From assembly GCF_009830285.1 (NCBI RefSeq), contig NZ_WUQX01000001.1, forward strand, positions 3,162,501 to 3,226,500: 64,000 bases of DNA. The letters run 5' to 3'. Each line of letters opens with the position of its first letter. Position 1 is the first letter of the stretch. The DNA is from Sporofaciens musculi (lineage in GTDB: Bacteria; Bacillota; Clostridia; Lachnospirales; Lachnospiraceae). Positions 63,140-64,000 of the stretch are shown here, piece by piece. The translations under genes and the position numbers were made by a program. The notes under the pieces were generated by a model, which saw nothing but the letters and a program-made list of their open reading frames with translations, was not told where the DNA came from and made no database searches.

Positions 63140-64000
63140 ATGGCTGAACTTTTAGAGTCCACCATGCTGATCTGCTTTGGTCTGTCCTGGCCTATGAACC
63201 TTGCCAAGAACATCAAAGCAAAATCAGCAAGAAACATGAGCCTACAGTTCATACTCCTGATCATCACAGGGTATATTGCTGGAATCTCAGCAAAAATCTA
63301 TAATCACAGATTCAATTATGTACTGGTCGTATACCTGCTGAATTTAATTGTCGTATCTGCAAATGTGGTTGTCTACTTCATTAACTGCCGCTACGACAGA
63401 CAGGCAAAAGAAGCGAATGCCAAACTTGCCAGGCAGATTTCCGGTAATACCGAAAATACATCCGTGGACACAGCGGCTTTGGACGCGCAGAACTCCACAC
63501 CCTTCAAACCATCGATTCACAGTCAAGGAGAAGATGAAATGGAAACATATCGTGAAATGAACAGTATTACAGAAGCCGGCGGCGTCGTGCTATTCGGCTC
63601 CAACACATTTGCCGCCCTCCCTGTGGGAGAGCTGGCACAGGCATTCCGTATCACGGAGCCGATTTATAACCGTAGTATTAAAGACGTTCGCATCGACCAG
63701 ATTGAAAGCTATCTCAAAGTATGTCTGTATGACTTAAATCCCCGTAAGATATTCGTAAATATGGGAGATGTGGATATCCTGGATGAAAATGCTGACATTG
63801 ACAATTTTATTTCCAAATATGAATGGCTGCTGTACATGGTACACACAAAGACAAAGGCCTCCATCTATATTGTGCCGATTGTATCTAATAGCCCCATAGC
63901 CTTCAAAATGAATCAACGTCTGAAAGCCTTAGCTTCACAGACCGGCTGCAAATATATCGACGTTTCCGGCGTGCTGGAATCCAAGCGTCCCACTCTCAGA
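63140..64000 (+). CDS. PQ-loop-like membrane domain fused to SGNH/GDSL-type hydrolase domain, 3' end beyond window
   Basis: 287 codons are visible with no stop. Residues 1-85 hold three hydrophobic segments (LICFGLSWPMNLAKNI, LQFILLIITGYIAGISA, YVLVVYLLNLIVVSANVVVYF) resembling a PQ-loop/SemiSWEET unit, with WPMNLAKN as the loop. A polar linker (about residues 90-135) leads to an SGNH-like domain: GGVVLFGSNTFAALPVGEL as block I, ITEPIYNRSIKDVRI as block II and FVNMGDVDIL as block III. Block I reads GSNT, not GDS. An internal ATG at 63539 has AAGGAG eight bases before it and could yield the hydrolase alone. The start used follows GAGGG. Confidence 0.7.
   Translation, partial: MAELLESTMLICFGLSWPMNLAKNIKAKSARNMSLQFILLIITGYIAGISAKIYNHRFNYVLVVYLLNLIVVSANVVVYFINCRYDRQAKEANAKLARQISGNTENTSVDTAALDAQNSTPFKPSIHSQGEDEMETYREMNSITEAGGVVLFGSNTFAALPVGELAQAFRITEPIYNRSIKDVRIDQIESYLKVCLYDLNPRKIFVNMGDVDILDENADIDNFISKYEWLLYMVHTKTKASIYIVPIVSNSPIAFKMNQRLKALASQTGCKYIDVSGVLESKRPTLR

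Noticed and set aside
1..64000. CRISPR arrays, rRNA and tRNA genes
   Set aside because: I saw no regularly spaced repeats of 24-40 bp and no tRNA cloverleaf or conserved rRNA segment. The cloverleaf-like fold at 37.7 kb is a MITE with terminal repeats and a target duplication.

Overview
The window looks like a chromosomal segment of a spore-forming, gut-type member of the Lachnospiraceae (Clostridia). The grounds are a complete spoIIGA-sigE pair next to ftsZ, a cotJABC coat operon, a sporulating-Firmicutes dcw cluster (mraZ-rsmH-ftsL-two class B PBPs-mraY-murD-ftsW/spoVE-ftsQ-ftsZ), strong AGGAGG-type ribosome sites and a Gram-positive prfB frameshift site. This assignment is an inference from gene content. 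No rRNA or tRNA was recognised.

Region 1 (1-12.1 kb, minus strand) is a long surface-glycan operon. It opens with two tandem NusG paralogues (LoaP/UpxY type). These are followed by a PglE-like sugar aminotransferase, a PglD/NeuD-like acyltransferase and a self-contained acyl-ACP module (malonyl transacylase, KAS III, two ACPs, SDR reductase, FkbH-like HAD protein, methylmalonyl-CoA epimerase, carboxyltransferase). The visible part ends with a GNAT, a PglC-like initiating sugar transferase and a PIG-L deacetylase running off the left edge. Directly upstream is a 198-bp AT-rich segment bounded by 23-bp inverted repeats (22/23 identical). It carries a good promoter that points away from the operon, which is the layout of a phase-variable invertible promoter in the OFF position.

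Region 2 (12.4-31.6 kb) holds an ATPase and a beta-CASP RNase, then the sporulation/cell-division block, a DegV protein and a second SEDS protein.

Region 3 (31.7-38.6 kb) is the cotJABC operon. cotJC is split by a 5,608-bp element encoding a large serine recombinase. Joining the two ends at the shared AGCAGA restores an uninterrupted 202-codon CotJC, and the complementary junction is a 50-bp quasi-palindromic attP. The arrangement parallels the skin element in sigK. The element is a patchwork: MazF, sigma and HTH remnants, a YafQ/DinJ pair, a TetR/methyltransferase cassette, and a second serine recombinase broken by a 144-bp MITE with an 8-bp target duplication.

Region 4 (38.6-64 kb) is mostly housekeeping: a sulfite/nitrite reductase, a YtvI-type permease, the engB-lon-clpX-clpP-tig proteostasis block, a threonine-pathway group (hom, an ApgM-family gene, lysC), prfB, secA, an orphan eukaryote-type hisA, an aryl-acid module (iorA-iorB-paaK), a LysR regulator and a PQ-loop/SGNH fusion running off the right edge.

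Several genes are broken: the carboxyltransferase (A8 tract), iorA (two shifts), the ApgM-family gene (in-frame TAG) and the element sigma factor. Some breaks lie in homopolymers, so sequencing error must be excluded before biological readings are accepted.
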